From the NCBI GenBank assembly GCA_963700865.1, contig CAVOZC010000019.1:1-64000 (forward strand): 64,000 nucleotides of DNA, given 5' to 3'. Shown one piece after another: positions 1 to 8,922 of the stretch. The notes under the pieces are model-generated. The model made no database searches. It was not told the DNA's origin and saw nothing but the letters and a program-made list of their open reading frames with translations. The translations under genes were made by a program, and so were the position numbers. Position 1 is the first letter of the stretch. The number at the start of each line of letters is the position of its first letter. Source of the stretch: CAVOGJ01 sp963700865. Its GTDB lineage: Bacteria > Planctomycetota > Planctomycetia > Pirellulales > Pirellulaceae.

Positions 1-198
1 ATCCGCCTGCTCCGTGAGGGTCACTTCGACGTGAACCTGTCGAAAGAAGACATGGACAAGCTCTGCGCCTGGATCGATCTCGGGGTGCCCTTCTGCGGCG
101 ACTACACTGAAGCCGGCAACTGGGAACCGAAGCACCGGGAATTTTACCGCCGCTACCAGGAAAAGCGCGACCGCCTGGCCGCCGACCTCAAGCACTGA
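1..198 (+). CDS. C-terminal end of an HZS-alpha-domain-like protein (partial)
   Basis: Reading frame 1 is open from the window edge to a TGA at 196-198, giving 65 residues. The segment contains 'LCAWIDLGVPFCGDYTEA' followed by a basic helical tail rich in Lys, Arg and Glu. From memory of the family, this resembles the C-terminal end of the large exported proteins of Planctomycetota, Verrucomicrobiota and Lentisphaerota annotated with a hydrazine-synthase-alpha middle domain; these are not hydrazine synthases in most hosts and their role is unknown. The N-terminal bulk lies outside the window, so the assignment rests on a short stretch. Its direction converges on the DUF3863 gene that follows. 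Confidence 0.55.
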   Translation: MRLLREGHFDVNLSKEDMDKLCAWIDLGVPFCGDYTEAGNWEPKHREFYRRYQEKRDRLAADLKH

Positions 199-279
199 TC
201 AGCAAGGGCTTCTAGCTGCAGGCGTCCAGGGGCGGGACACCCGGTGGGCACCCTGAAGCCCTCCCCGGCAGGGGCTAGC

Positions 280-1817
280 CTAAGCCCGTCCGGTGTGGGC
301 GAAGGCACCGGCAGGGCATGACCCGAGCCACGCTCGGTCCGTCACCGGGACCAGGTCCGGGTAGTGCCGCCGGATGAGCGCCTTTTCCTCGTCGTTCAGC
401 TCGCCGATGGGGATGGGCTTGTCCTGCGGGCGGATGCCCTTCTGGTTGATCCGGTTCATCAGGCTCCAGTTGCGGGTGTGCTTGCCCGGGTTCCGGGTCG
501 GCGGGCTCCTGGGCCGGGAGGTCGTAGCGGGTGAAGTCGATGACCTTCTCCGGGCCGTCCTCCTTCCAGTTCCGCAGCAGGGCCAGGCGGAAATCCTTGT
601 TCATGAACCAGCGGATTTCCAGGTCGGCGTCCGAGCCGCCGATGCCGGAGCCGCGCTGGACGAAGCGGTAGTTGAGCTCGTCGTTGTTCTTGAACTGCTC
701 GCGCCAGAGCAGGCCGAACTCGCCCTGGGTGATGCACTTGGCCTCCGGCCAGCGCTCGCGGATTTCGCTGCAGCCAGATCAGCAGGCCGTCCATGCCGTT
801 GCGGCCGCCGTAGCCGTAGATCTTGCGCGCCTCGACGAGGCCCATTTCCCAGATGCAGTTGACCCAGGCGAAACCGTTGAGCTCGAATCCCTCGTCGAAA
901 TGGGCGGCGGTGGTGGCGAGCATCGCCTGCGTGCCCCGCTCGGTGCCCAAGCGCGAGCAGGGTCTCGATCGGCCCGACCCCCTGGCGGCTGCGGCAGCGC
1001 TCGCCGTTGACCATCTTCGCGCCGGGAATGCGGGCGCAGAGGAAATCGACCGTCCAGCCGTCGAGGTTGACGCAGTCGATGAAGTCCTCCTTGCCCCGGG
1101 CGGGTTTGCAGAAATGCTCGCGCGACGGGTAGTAGGGATAGCAGATCGAGCCGTCGCCGTCGCCGTTGTCGACCGCGTACTGGCTCCAGATGTTGCCCTG
1201 GCAGACGTGGATGCCCTCCTCCTCGGCGAGGTAGCGCAGGTTCTCGGCGGAGAGAAATCCGGCGATCACGCTCTTCGGCCGGTAGCCGCCGCCGACCATC
1301 TCCGAAACCATCTGCAGGCCGTCGTGCAGGTCGCGGTTCACCTGCTCGCGGGTGTTGTACATGTTGGCGAAGATAGCCGCCGGGGATGAAGGTGATCTCG
1401 TCGCCGAATTTCTCGTGATAGGAGACGACCAGCTTCTTCAGTTCCCGGTAGTTGGGGCGTGTCGTCCTTCAGCGCCAGCCAACTGAAGGCCCAGGTGATG
1501 CGCGCGCCCGGCCAGCCTTTCTCCACGGTTTCGCGAAAATCCGGGCCTCCGCGGGCGTGTGGATGCTCGATTCGTCGGGACCGTGAGCGACATCGCGCGA
1601 GGTCTCGATCTGCCGGACCCGCACCACCGTGTTGAACGTGAAGAAACGGTTTCCCAGCAGTTGAGGCCGCGTTTCGTTTCATGACGCCCACGGCCTGGTC
1701 GGACGGATCGGCGGCCATCACGCGGGGCAGCAGCGCCCCTCCCAGCGACGTGGCGGCCGCCAGCCGCAAAAAGTCCCGGCGAGAACCCGGAAAGAACATG
1801 GTCCCTGTCTGTCTCAT
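280..1817 (-). CDS. DUF3863-type exported protein, disrupted by several frameshifts
   Basis: The translation runs through at least four frames. It begins with a twin-arginine signal (SRRDFLRLAAATSLGGALLP) and passes through 'REQVNRDLHDGLQMVSEMVG', 'AGFLSAENLRYLAEEEGIHV', 'DGWTVDFLCARIPGAKMVNG', 'HFDEGFELNGFAWVNCIWEM' and 'ARKIYGYGGRNGMDGLLIWL', ending with 'ALIRRHYPDLVPVTDRAW' and a TAG at 280-282. These blocks match what I recall of the DUF3863/DUF3864 family, which is exported and of unknown function. Switches of frame fall near 1440, 960, 780 and 490. Because conserved residues continue across every break, I infer sequencing indels rather than decay, although a genuinely degraded gene cannot be excluded. 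It is the second gene of the GC-rich left block. Confidence 0.6.
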
Positions 1818-1884
1818 GGCTGTCGATACCCCCTGAACCCAGGCCGAAGCGGATGTCGGCCTATGGCATGTTTTTATTTATGTG

Positions 1885-2753
1885 TCAAGATTTATCCATA
1901 ACCAGCCCGCTCCATTCCCCGTCCCCGTCACGGACGGTTTCGCGCAGGCCGAGCGCGCGCGAAAGGTATCCGCGACGGCATCGGTTTCCGGCTCGCGGAT
2001 ACCGGAAAGGATGAGCCGGTGGCGGCACCAGGCGCTGAGCTTCCCGGCCTGCTCGATGAGGATGGAGGAGAGGATGTTCGCGCAGACGACATCGAAAGGC
2101 CCCCGGGGATCCCACTCCGAGCGGAGGTCCGCCGTGGTGAAGTCGATGTGTGCAGCGAGGCCGTTGAGTTGTGCGTTGGCCTCGTTGCCGGGCAGGCAGG
2201 CGGGATCGACATCGAAGGCCAGGATCCGGCGGAAGCCCAGGCGGGCGGCGGCCAGGGCCAGCACCCCGCTGCCGGTGCCCGCATCGAGCAGGGATTCGCG
2301 CTGGTCGGGCGGGGTGTCCTCGATGCTCTCGAGGCAGAAGCAGGTGGTAAAGTGGTCGCCGGTACCGAAGCTGAAGCCGGGTTCGATGACCAGGGGCAAA
2401 CGACCACCGGTGTCCGCCGGCACCTGTTCCGCCTCCCAGGCGGGCACCAGCAGGAAAGAACGCCCGACAGGACGGGTCTTGAAGTGATGCCGCCAGAAGG
2501 TGGTCCAGGCCCGCTCCGGACAGACCCGTACCCGTGCATCCAGGACGCCGTCCAGGGAGCGCATGCGCCCGGCGGCATCGGTCGCCGATGCCTCATCCTC
2601 CAGGTACAGTTCCAGCCAGGCGTGCGCGGAACCGGGCCGTTCCAGCAAAACCGGTTCCAGCGCAAAGGTCGCGCGCATCCAGTCGGCCAGGTCCTCGGCG
2701 GCCTCCGCCGGCACCACGGCGCTGCACACCCAGAGGGTGCCCGCCCCCCCCAT
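1885..2753 (-). CDS. prmA: Ribosomal protein L11 methyltransferase (PrmA-like), one frameshift near the 3' end
   Basis: The product would trimethylate ribosomal protein L11 in the cytoplasm using S-adenosylmethionine. The C-terminal Rossmann methyltransferase fold is visible: 'SFGTGDHFTTCFCLE' precedes motif I 'LLDAGTGSGVLALAAARLG', then 'ILAFDVDPACLPGNEANAQL' and the 'VCANILSSILIE' catalytic-loop motif. The start ATG at 2751-2753 overlaps the TAA of the upstream gene (TAATG) and has a GGGGAG ribosome site, so translational coupling is likely. After 'SGIREPETDAV' the frame becomes unnatural, whereas a neighbouring frame supplies the expected ending 'GLRETVRDGDGEWSGLVMD' and stops at 1885. One indel therefore lies around 1965-1985, where a GCGCGCGC run occurs. 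Function is confident; the frameshift is probably a sequence error. Confidence 0.82.
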
Positions 2754-5228
2754 TACTCCCCGCCCCTGAATTTGTCCATCAGGTCGCTGGGCCAGTTGTC
2801 GGGTTCCCACACCGGCTCGGTGAGCGTTCCGCTCAGCTTGAACTTGAGCAGGGCGCTCACCGGCATCGTCAGCACCCTCAGCGCCTCGGCGAGGAGGTTC
2901 GCGCCCAGCGGCTTCACCTGCACCCTGTAATCGAGGCTGTGGTCGAAACCGTAGACCCCCTCCGCATTCAGGCTCATCAGGTTGCCTTCGAGTTCGATGT
3001 CGTCGGAAAAGATCTTGCGGTCCTCAATCCGCAGGGAGGCGTCGAAGTCCGACTGGGAGGAAAAAGCCAGGCCCGGATACACCCACCCCACATAGCGGGA
3101 CAAGCCGCCGAAGAGGGGAACCTTGAAGAGGTAGCCTTCGCGGAGGTGCATCCGCCCCTCGCCCTTCACGTCATGGTGTTGCCCCCGGTCGTCCACACGG
3201 CCGGAGAGCGTGAGGATGCCGGTGAACAGACCCTTGTAGGGATCGTTCTCGATCTGCTTGAACTGTTTCACCAATTCGGCGACATCCACCTTTTTCCAAT
3301 TCAGGGTCATGGTGTAGGGAATCGTCTGTCCCTTTCCCAGGTCCAGGTCCCCCTGCCCCGAAAACTCGCCTCCGTAGACCTCCGCGGTGAGGTTGGTCAC
3401 GGTGAGGAGGCGGTCCTTGACGAAAACATCCGCCCGGACACGGTCGCCGAACAACCAGGCATAACCGAACCGGTCGGTCTCGGCGTGGAAGGCTCCGTTC
3501 CACATGCCGCCCTTTGCATAGCTGAAGCTCCCGGAGCCCTTCAGGTCCACCGGCGCATCGGAGCGGAAGCGCCCGGCGAGTCTGCTCCAGGGGCTTGGCG
3601 GTGGCGATCTGCGACAGGGGCCGAGCTGCAGCTTGCTGTGGGCGTCGAAGCTCACCGTCTGCTTGCTTGAAGTCCAGGGTGGCCCACCCTTTCAGTGAGC
3701 CTTCGCGGCGCTCGAGGTTGAACGGTTCGAGGTGCAGGGTGTGGTTGGTGTAGACCATGCCGCAGGCGAGCTGGTCGACCAGGGCGCCGTTGTAGAGGAA
3801 GGAGCGGGCGTCAATAGCGCCATCCAGCCAGAAGCTGTACTCACGGCGGGCGTTGGCGCCGAAGTCGAAGGTGACACCCGGGTTTTGCTCGTTGAAGGCG
3901 AGGCGGCGGAGGAAGGAGGCCAGGCCGCCGGGTGCGACGGGGAGGCAGGCGGTGGGCGCGAAGCCCCCTTCCACGCGGCCGCCGTACACGCCGCTTTCCA
4001 GGTCCAGGTGGAAGCTTCCCTTGGCGGGTCCCTGCTTGCGGCCCTTGCCGACCGTGACGTCGACGTGGTCGAGTTCGAGGCGGGGGCGGTTCCAGTTGAA
4101 GGAGACATAGGCATTCTCGAGCCAGACGCCGCGCAGGCTGCTTTGCTCGAAGTTCACCCAACCGGAGGCCCGGTCTCCCAGGTGCGTGAGCGGTCCGGGT
4201 CCGATCCGGGCCTGCAGGGTCATCGCCGGACCGGGTTGGGTGCCCGCCTGCTCGGCGCGTTCCCGCCAGTCGGCGGGCAGCAGGGCCAACCAGTACACAG
4301 GGGGCAGGTTGCTGAACAGGCGGCCCTCCGCAACCCGTGATTTCAGGTCGATCCGGCCCTCGACGCGCGCGGCCTCCGAATGACTGGTAAACGCCAGCCG
4401 CTTCAAAGCCAGTTCGAAGCCGTCGAGCTGCAGCTCGCCGGCCCAGGCCTCAAACAGCACCCCCCGAACGCGGACGCGGCCGCCTTCGGCATGGAGAGAG
4501 GCGCTGCTGTTCGCGGGGTTGGGCAGGTCGATTGCAAAGGAAAGATCGAGGCGCGCGGGATCTTCCCATTCCACCTCGTTCAACTGCCGGGCCAACCGGT
4601 TGACCCAGGCGTAGGGTTGGACGGGCACGCCTTCGCCCCGCCTTCCACCGGAAGGCGGGCTCAACAAGCTCGAGAGTCCCGCGGGAACTGGGCCCGGGAC
4701 AAGCGAGCCCGAGGCGCGCAGGGGCACCTGGAAGGTCTCAAGGTCGGCCTCGATCTGCAGGATCCCGCTCGCGTCCCGGCCCGCCAGGATCCGTTCGACC
4801 TTGATCCTCACCGACTCGGGGTTCTGGGCCTCCCCGTAGTTCCACTGCGGGTGCAGCACGACCAGCCCGCCCTCCCCCCGCAGCGCACGGAGACCGGCCG
4901 GCCGGCCCTCGCGCGGCAGCAGGCGGAAATCGAGATCGAGCGAGGCGAAGGCCGCCAGGGGGTACCGATCCGTGCGCCGCCGGTACAGCCGCAGGTCGTC
5001 GATCCGAACGCCGGAAAAGCCGTCGAGGCGCACGCGCCGCGCCTCGGCCTGCCAGGGCGCCGGGACCGCGCGCCTCAGCAGGGTCCCGACCAGGCCGGCG
5101 GGCACGCCGACCCACGAGGCCCAGCACAGGGCCCCGGCCGCCAGCAGCAGCGCCACCAGCAGCCAGCGGCGACAAAAGGCCCCTGCGCAGCACAACAACC
5201 TGAAACGGGGCCGTTTCGGCGGTTCCTT
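2753..5228 (-). CDS. Large AsmA-like envelope protein, frameshifted and possibly cut at its 5' end
   Basis: The product starts with a basic stretch (KRPRFRLLCCAGAFCRRW) and one membrane helix (LLVALLLAAGALCWASWVGV). A long beta-rich repetitive region follows, with alternating short strands such as 'ARVEGRIDLKSRVAEGRL' and ending '...LEGNLMSLNAEGVYGFDHS', 'LSGTLTEPVWEPDNWPSDLM'. This is the architecture of AsmA/TamB-type proteins, which in other bacteria bridge the envelope and are implicated in phospholipid transport. The frame switches three times between about 3590 and 3665, with sense on both sides, so indels are likely. The first plausible in-window start is a TTG at 5198, but the basic N-terminal segment continues upstream to about 5228, where the tatD sequence begins; the true start may have been lost at that junction. 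It overlaps prmA by the TAATG. Confidence 0.6.
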
Positions 5229-5236
5229 TCCCGGGC
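5224..5236. other. Probable junction between two unrelated genomes or a transfer boundary
   Basis: To the right, tatD is normal up to 'ARITTSNAR'. In TatD proteins this is followed by a short conserved ending (N-A-R-R-L-F-like), but here the frame runs into the reverse-read N-terminus of the AsmA-like gene. To the left, the AsmA-like protein has a plausible cytoplasmic head up to this point and no start codon context beyond it. Base composition and gene content change at the same place. The joint carries a short CCCGGG-type overlap that could be microhomology. Confidence 0.6.
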
Positions 5237-6025
5237 GTTGGACGTTGTGATTCGTGCCAAATCCTCCAGGGACATGCCGCGTGCCTCGGCCAGACAGGCC
5301 GCCGTGTGAACCAGATACTGCGGCTCGTTCGGACGTTTGCCGCGGACGGGGTGGGGCGACAGATACGGAGCGTCGGTCTCAATCAGCAGTCGTTCGGCGG
5401 GGATATGTCGAGCCACGGTTCGCAAGTCGTGTGCGTTCTTATAGGTGACCATGCCGGCAAAGCTGATGTACAGTCCCAAGTCCAGGAATCGCTGTGCGTC
5501 ATCAAGATTGCCGCTGTAAGAGTGCATGACGCCTCGCAACGACTCGTTCTCCTTCCAGCGCCGCAAACTAGCGAGGATCTGCTGGGCACACGGAGCACTC
5601 CCGTCGGATTCTTTGGGTTCCCGCAGATGAACCACGAATGGCAGTCCTGTCGACCGGGAAAGCCGGACGTGACGCTCGAACATGGCTTCCTGCAATTCGC
5701 CCGGTGCCAGGTCCCAGTAGTGATCCAGTCCGGTCTCGCCGATCGCCACGACTTTCGGATGTGCCGCCAGTTTTACAATTTGCTCCCAGTCGCCGTGGCT
5801 GGCCTCCGCAACGTAATTGGGTTGAATTCCGACGGCGGCGTAGACGTCGGAAAATTGCTCGGCCAGGGCCACACATCGCTGGCTTGCCTGGGCGGTGGTG
5901 CCGATGGTAATCAACGCCTGCACGCCAGCGGCTTTCGCCCGTTTGATCAGCGCGGCCTGATCATCCTGGAATTGTTCGTCGTCCAGATGAAGATGGGTAT
6001 CAATATACTGCGGCAGGCGGTTCAT
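5230..6025 (-). CDS. tatD: TatD-family metal-dependent deoxyribonuclease, C-terminal tip missing
   Basis: This is a TatD-type hydrolase of the amidohydrolase superfamily, a cytoplasmic 3'-5' exonuclease/quality-control nuclease family. Metal-binding motifs appear in order: 'YIDTHLHLDD' at the N-terminus, 'GETGLDHYWD' (bridging Glu), 'FVVHLREP', 'MHSYSGN' and 'ETDAPYLSPHPVRGKRNEP'-like 'LIETDAPYLSPHPVRGKR'. About 265 residues match the usual length of roughly 255-265, except that the last few residues after 'TTSNAR' are replaced by unrelated sequence at the junction near 5230. The open frame continues to 5075, but that tail is read antisense through the neighbouring AsmA-like gene. The start at 6025 lies about 70 bp from the first copy of the repeat array. 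Confidence 0.9.
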
Positions 6026-6095
6026 GGCCCGATTGTAGTCAGCGATACGTCATGGCGTCAGGGTCGCGAGTAGGTGGCCGGCGCGACGAGGCGAC

Positions 6096-6283
6096 GCGGA
6101 TTTCGGGTTGGGGGGTACGGGGGGCCGGCGCGACGAGGCGGCGCGGATTTCGGGTTGGGGGGTACGGGGGGCCGGCGCGACGAGGCGGCGCGGATTTCGG
6201 GTTGGGGGGTACGGGAGGCGACGAGGCGGTGCGGATTTCGGGTTGGGGGGTACGGGGGGCCGAGCGAGGGAGTAGCGCGGGAA
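6096..6283. repeat. Four short tandem repeats (47-bp period) at the left end of the array
   Basis: The core GCGGATTTCGGGTTGGGGGG starts at 6096, 6143, 6190 and 6231, i.e. spacings of 47, 47 and 41 bp. Each core is followed by TACGGGGGGCC and, in the first copies, by GGCGCGACGAGGCG linking to the next. The same core forms one internal segment of the 216-bp unit to the right. The arrangement suggests either that the short repeats amplified out of a long unit or that the long unit evolved from them. No coding assignment is supported. Confidence 0.9.
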
Positions 6284-8380
6284 ACGGCTGCCGCCCCCCG
6301 CAGCGTTTCTGGCGGCATTTTTTGGGGGGGCGACGACCCCCTTCCAGCGGCACGCCTGATTGTGCCCCCCAAACCCCCCGACGTCAGATCTGGCTGCGTG
6401 CCCGGCGTGTCCGAGAAAGGCGGCGCGGGCCGGGTTTCGGAGGCGGCGCGGATTTCGGGGTTGGGGGGTACGGGGGGCCGAGCGAGGAAGTGGAGCGGGA
6501 AACGGCTGCCGCCCCCCGCAGCGTTTCTGGCGGCATTTTTTGGGGGGCGACGACCCCCTTCCAGCGGCACGCCTGATTGTGCCCCCCAAACCCCCCGACG
6601 TCGAATCTGGCTGCGTGCCCGGCGTGTCCGAGAAAGGCGGCGCGGGCCGGGTTTCGGAGGCGGCGCGGATTTCGGGTTGGGGGGTACGGGGGGCCGAGCG
6701 AGGAAGTAGAGCGGGAAACGGCTGCCGCCCCCCGCAGCGTTTCTGGCGGCATTTTTTGGGGGGCGACGACCCCCTTCCAGCTGCACGCCTGATTGTGCCC
6801 CCCAAACCCCCCGACGTCAGATCTGGCTGCGTGCCCGGCGTGTCCGAGAAAGGCGGTGCGGGCCGGGTTTCGGAGGCGGCGCGGATTTCGGGTTGGGGGG
6901 TACGGGGGGCCGAGCGAGGAAGTGGAGCGGGAAACGGCTGCCGCCCCCCGCAGCGTTTCTGGCGGCATTTTTTGGGGGGCGACGACCCCCTTCCAGCGGC
7001 ACGCCTGATTGTGCCCCCCAAACCCCCCGACGTCAGATCTGGCTGCGTGCCCGGCGTGTCCGAGAAAGGCGGCGCGGGCCGGGTTTCGGAGGCGGCGCGG
7101 ATTTCGGGTTGGGGGGTACGGGGGGCCGAGCGAGGAAGTAGCGCGGGAAACGGCTGCCGCCCCCCGCAGCGTTTCTGGCGGCATTTTTTGGGGGGCGACG
7201 ACCCCATTCCAGCTGCACGCCTGATTGTGCCCCCCAAACCCCCCGACGTCAGATTGGCGCGTGCCGGCGTGTCCGAGAAAGGCGACGCGGGCCGGGTTTC
7301 GGAGGCGGCGCGGATTTCGGGTTGGGGGGTACGGGGGGCCGAGCGAGGAAGTGGAGCGGGAAACGGCTGCCGCCCCCCGCAGCGTCTCTGGCGGCATTTT
7401 TTGGGGGGCGACGACCCCCTTCCAGCTGCACGCCTGATTGTGCCCCCCAAACCCCCCGACGTCAGAATCTGGCTGCGTGCCCGGCGTGTCCGAGAAAGGT
7501 GGCGCGGGCCGGGTTTCGGAGGCGGCGCGGACTTCGGGTTGGGGGGTACGGGGGGCCGAGCGAGGAAGTAGAGCGGGAAACGGCTGCCGCCCCCCGCAGC
7601 GTCTCTGGCGGCATTTTTTGGGGGGCGACGACCCCATTCCAGCTGCACGCCTGATTGTGCCCCCCAAACCCCCCGACGTCAGATTTGGCTGCGTGCCCGC
7701 GGCGGGTCCGAGAAAGGCGACGCGGGCCGGGTTTCGGAGGCGGCGCGGATTTCGGGTTGGGGGGTACGGGGGGCCGAGCAAGGAAGTAGGCGGGAAACGG
7801 CTGCCGCCCCCCGCAGCGTTTCTGGCGGCATTTTTTGGGGGGCGACGACCCCCATTCCAGCTGCACGCCTGGTTGTGCCCCCCAAACCCCCCGACGTCAG
7901 ATTTCGCTGCGTGTCGGAGAAACGCGGCGGGTCCGAGAAAGGTGGCGCGGGCCGGGTTTCGGAGGCGGCGCGGATTTCGGGTTGGGGGGTACGGGGGGCC
8001 GAGCGAGGAAGTAGAGCGGGAAACGGCTGCCGCCCCCCGCAGCGTCTCTGGCGGCATTTTTTGGGGGGCGACGACCCCCATTCCAGCTGCACGCCTGATT
8101 GTGCCCCCGAAACCCCCCGACGTCAGATTCGCTGCGTACCCGGCGTGTCCGAGAAAGGTGGCGTGGGCCGGGTTAGGGTCGCGGACTTCGGGTTGGGGGG
8201 TACGGGGGGCCGAGCGAGGAAGTAGAGCGGGAAACGGCTGCCGCCCCCCGCAGCGTCTCTGGCGGCATTTTTTGGGGGGCGACGACCCCCATTCCAGCTG
8301 CACGCCTGATTGTGCCCCCCAAACCCCCCGACGTCAGATTCCGCTGCGTACCGGAGAAAGGTGGCGTGGGCCCGCCCCTG
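6242..8380. repeat. GC-rich tandem array of about ten 216-bp units
   Basis: Taking GATTGTGCCCCCC as the unit start, copies begin at 6358, 6575, 6791, 7007, 7223, 7436, 7653, 7871 (GGTTGTG variant), 8097 and 8308. Unit lengths are 217, 216, 216, 216, 213, 217, 218, 226 and 211 bp; a partial unit precedes the first and the last is cut short near 8380. Units are nearly identical on the left and diverge towards the right. Each carries long G-runs on the + strand, CCCCCCAAACCCCCC on the other side, a GGGGG/CCCCC hairpin and a TGCCGCC...GGCGGCA stem followed by TTTTTT. Long open frames exist on both strands but unit lengths change by non-multiples of three, so I infer the array is non-coding. Confidence 0.93.
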
Positions 8381-8445
8381 TAAATTCTGGCGATTGCCTC
8401 AACGTCGCCTCAGTACAAACGAGGAGGCACCAGCTCGACCAACGG

Positions 8446-8889
8446 CTAGGCAGTCGGGCTGACGGCCGCCTGCAGTTCCCGCAACGACTCGAGGTGCCCC
8501 TGCGCGGCTCCCCAGCACTCTTTGGCCAACGCGGCGGCTTGTGCGTCGGGGGCCAGGGCGGCGGCGATCTCGGCGATTCTCTTCGTATCCGCGGCTTGAC
8601 GCTTGGTGGTTTCACCGAGCAAATAGTCGATCGACAGATCATGCAGCCCGGTAAAGTAGGTGGGAAAGGTGCCCATCCGCAGCGTACCGTCGCGGTCCAG
8701 GACGGCTTCGGCGAGGCGATCGACGGTCATCAGGTGGTCGGCCGCAATGATATTCAATACGTCGGATGTGGCCGCTTCTTTTTCGGTCAACCAGGGTATG
8801 GCATCGGTCAGATATACGGGCAATGACCGGGCGTGCATTGCGATCAACTCATTCAGCAGGTTGCAGACGTCCATCGATAGTGACCTCAA
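8446..8889 (-). CDS. Small DinB-like helical protein, function unknown
   Basis: The 147-residue product is entirely helical by composition, with segments 'MDVCNLLNELIAMHARSLPV', 'LNIIAADHLMTVDRLAEAVL' and 'YFTGLHDLSIDYLLGETTKR'. A His in 'AADHLMTVDRL', another in 'TGLHDLS' and a later 'GAAQGHLESL' are spaced as in DinB/YfiT-type four-helix bundles, which often bind a metal. I infer the fold only; no enzymatic role can be given. It follows nuoN on the same strand with a 33-bp gap, so it may be the last gene of the nuo transcript. The start could also be the ATG five codons downstream. Confidence 0.6.
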   Translation of the reverse strand: MRSLSMDVCNLLNELIAMHARSLPVYLTDAIPWLTEKEAATSDVLNIIAADHLMTVDRLAEAVLDRDGTLRMGTFPTYFTGLHDLSIDYLLGETTKRQAADTKRIAEIAAALAPDAQAAALAKECWGAAQGHLESLRELQAAVSPTA

Positions 8890-8922
8890 CGATTCCGCCG
8901 CGGGCGGGACCTATCAAAATGA

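Noticed and set aside
2019..5309. Several long plus-strand frames (e.g. 2019-2930, 2534-3670, 4380-5309)
   Set aside because: All lie antisense to prmA and the AsmA-like gene and have no domain or ribosome site.
6384..8303. Long open frame (639 codons) on the minus strand across the repeat array, and several on the plus strand
   Set aside because: Unit lengths vary by non-multiples of three, all frames are open because the repeat has few stops, and no start site or known domain is seen. I treat these as artefacts of GC-rich repeats.
6096..8380. CRISPR array
   Set aside because: Units are 216 bp and nearly identical throughout; there are no short repeats with unique spacers and no cas genes nearby.
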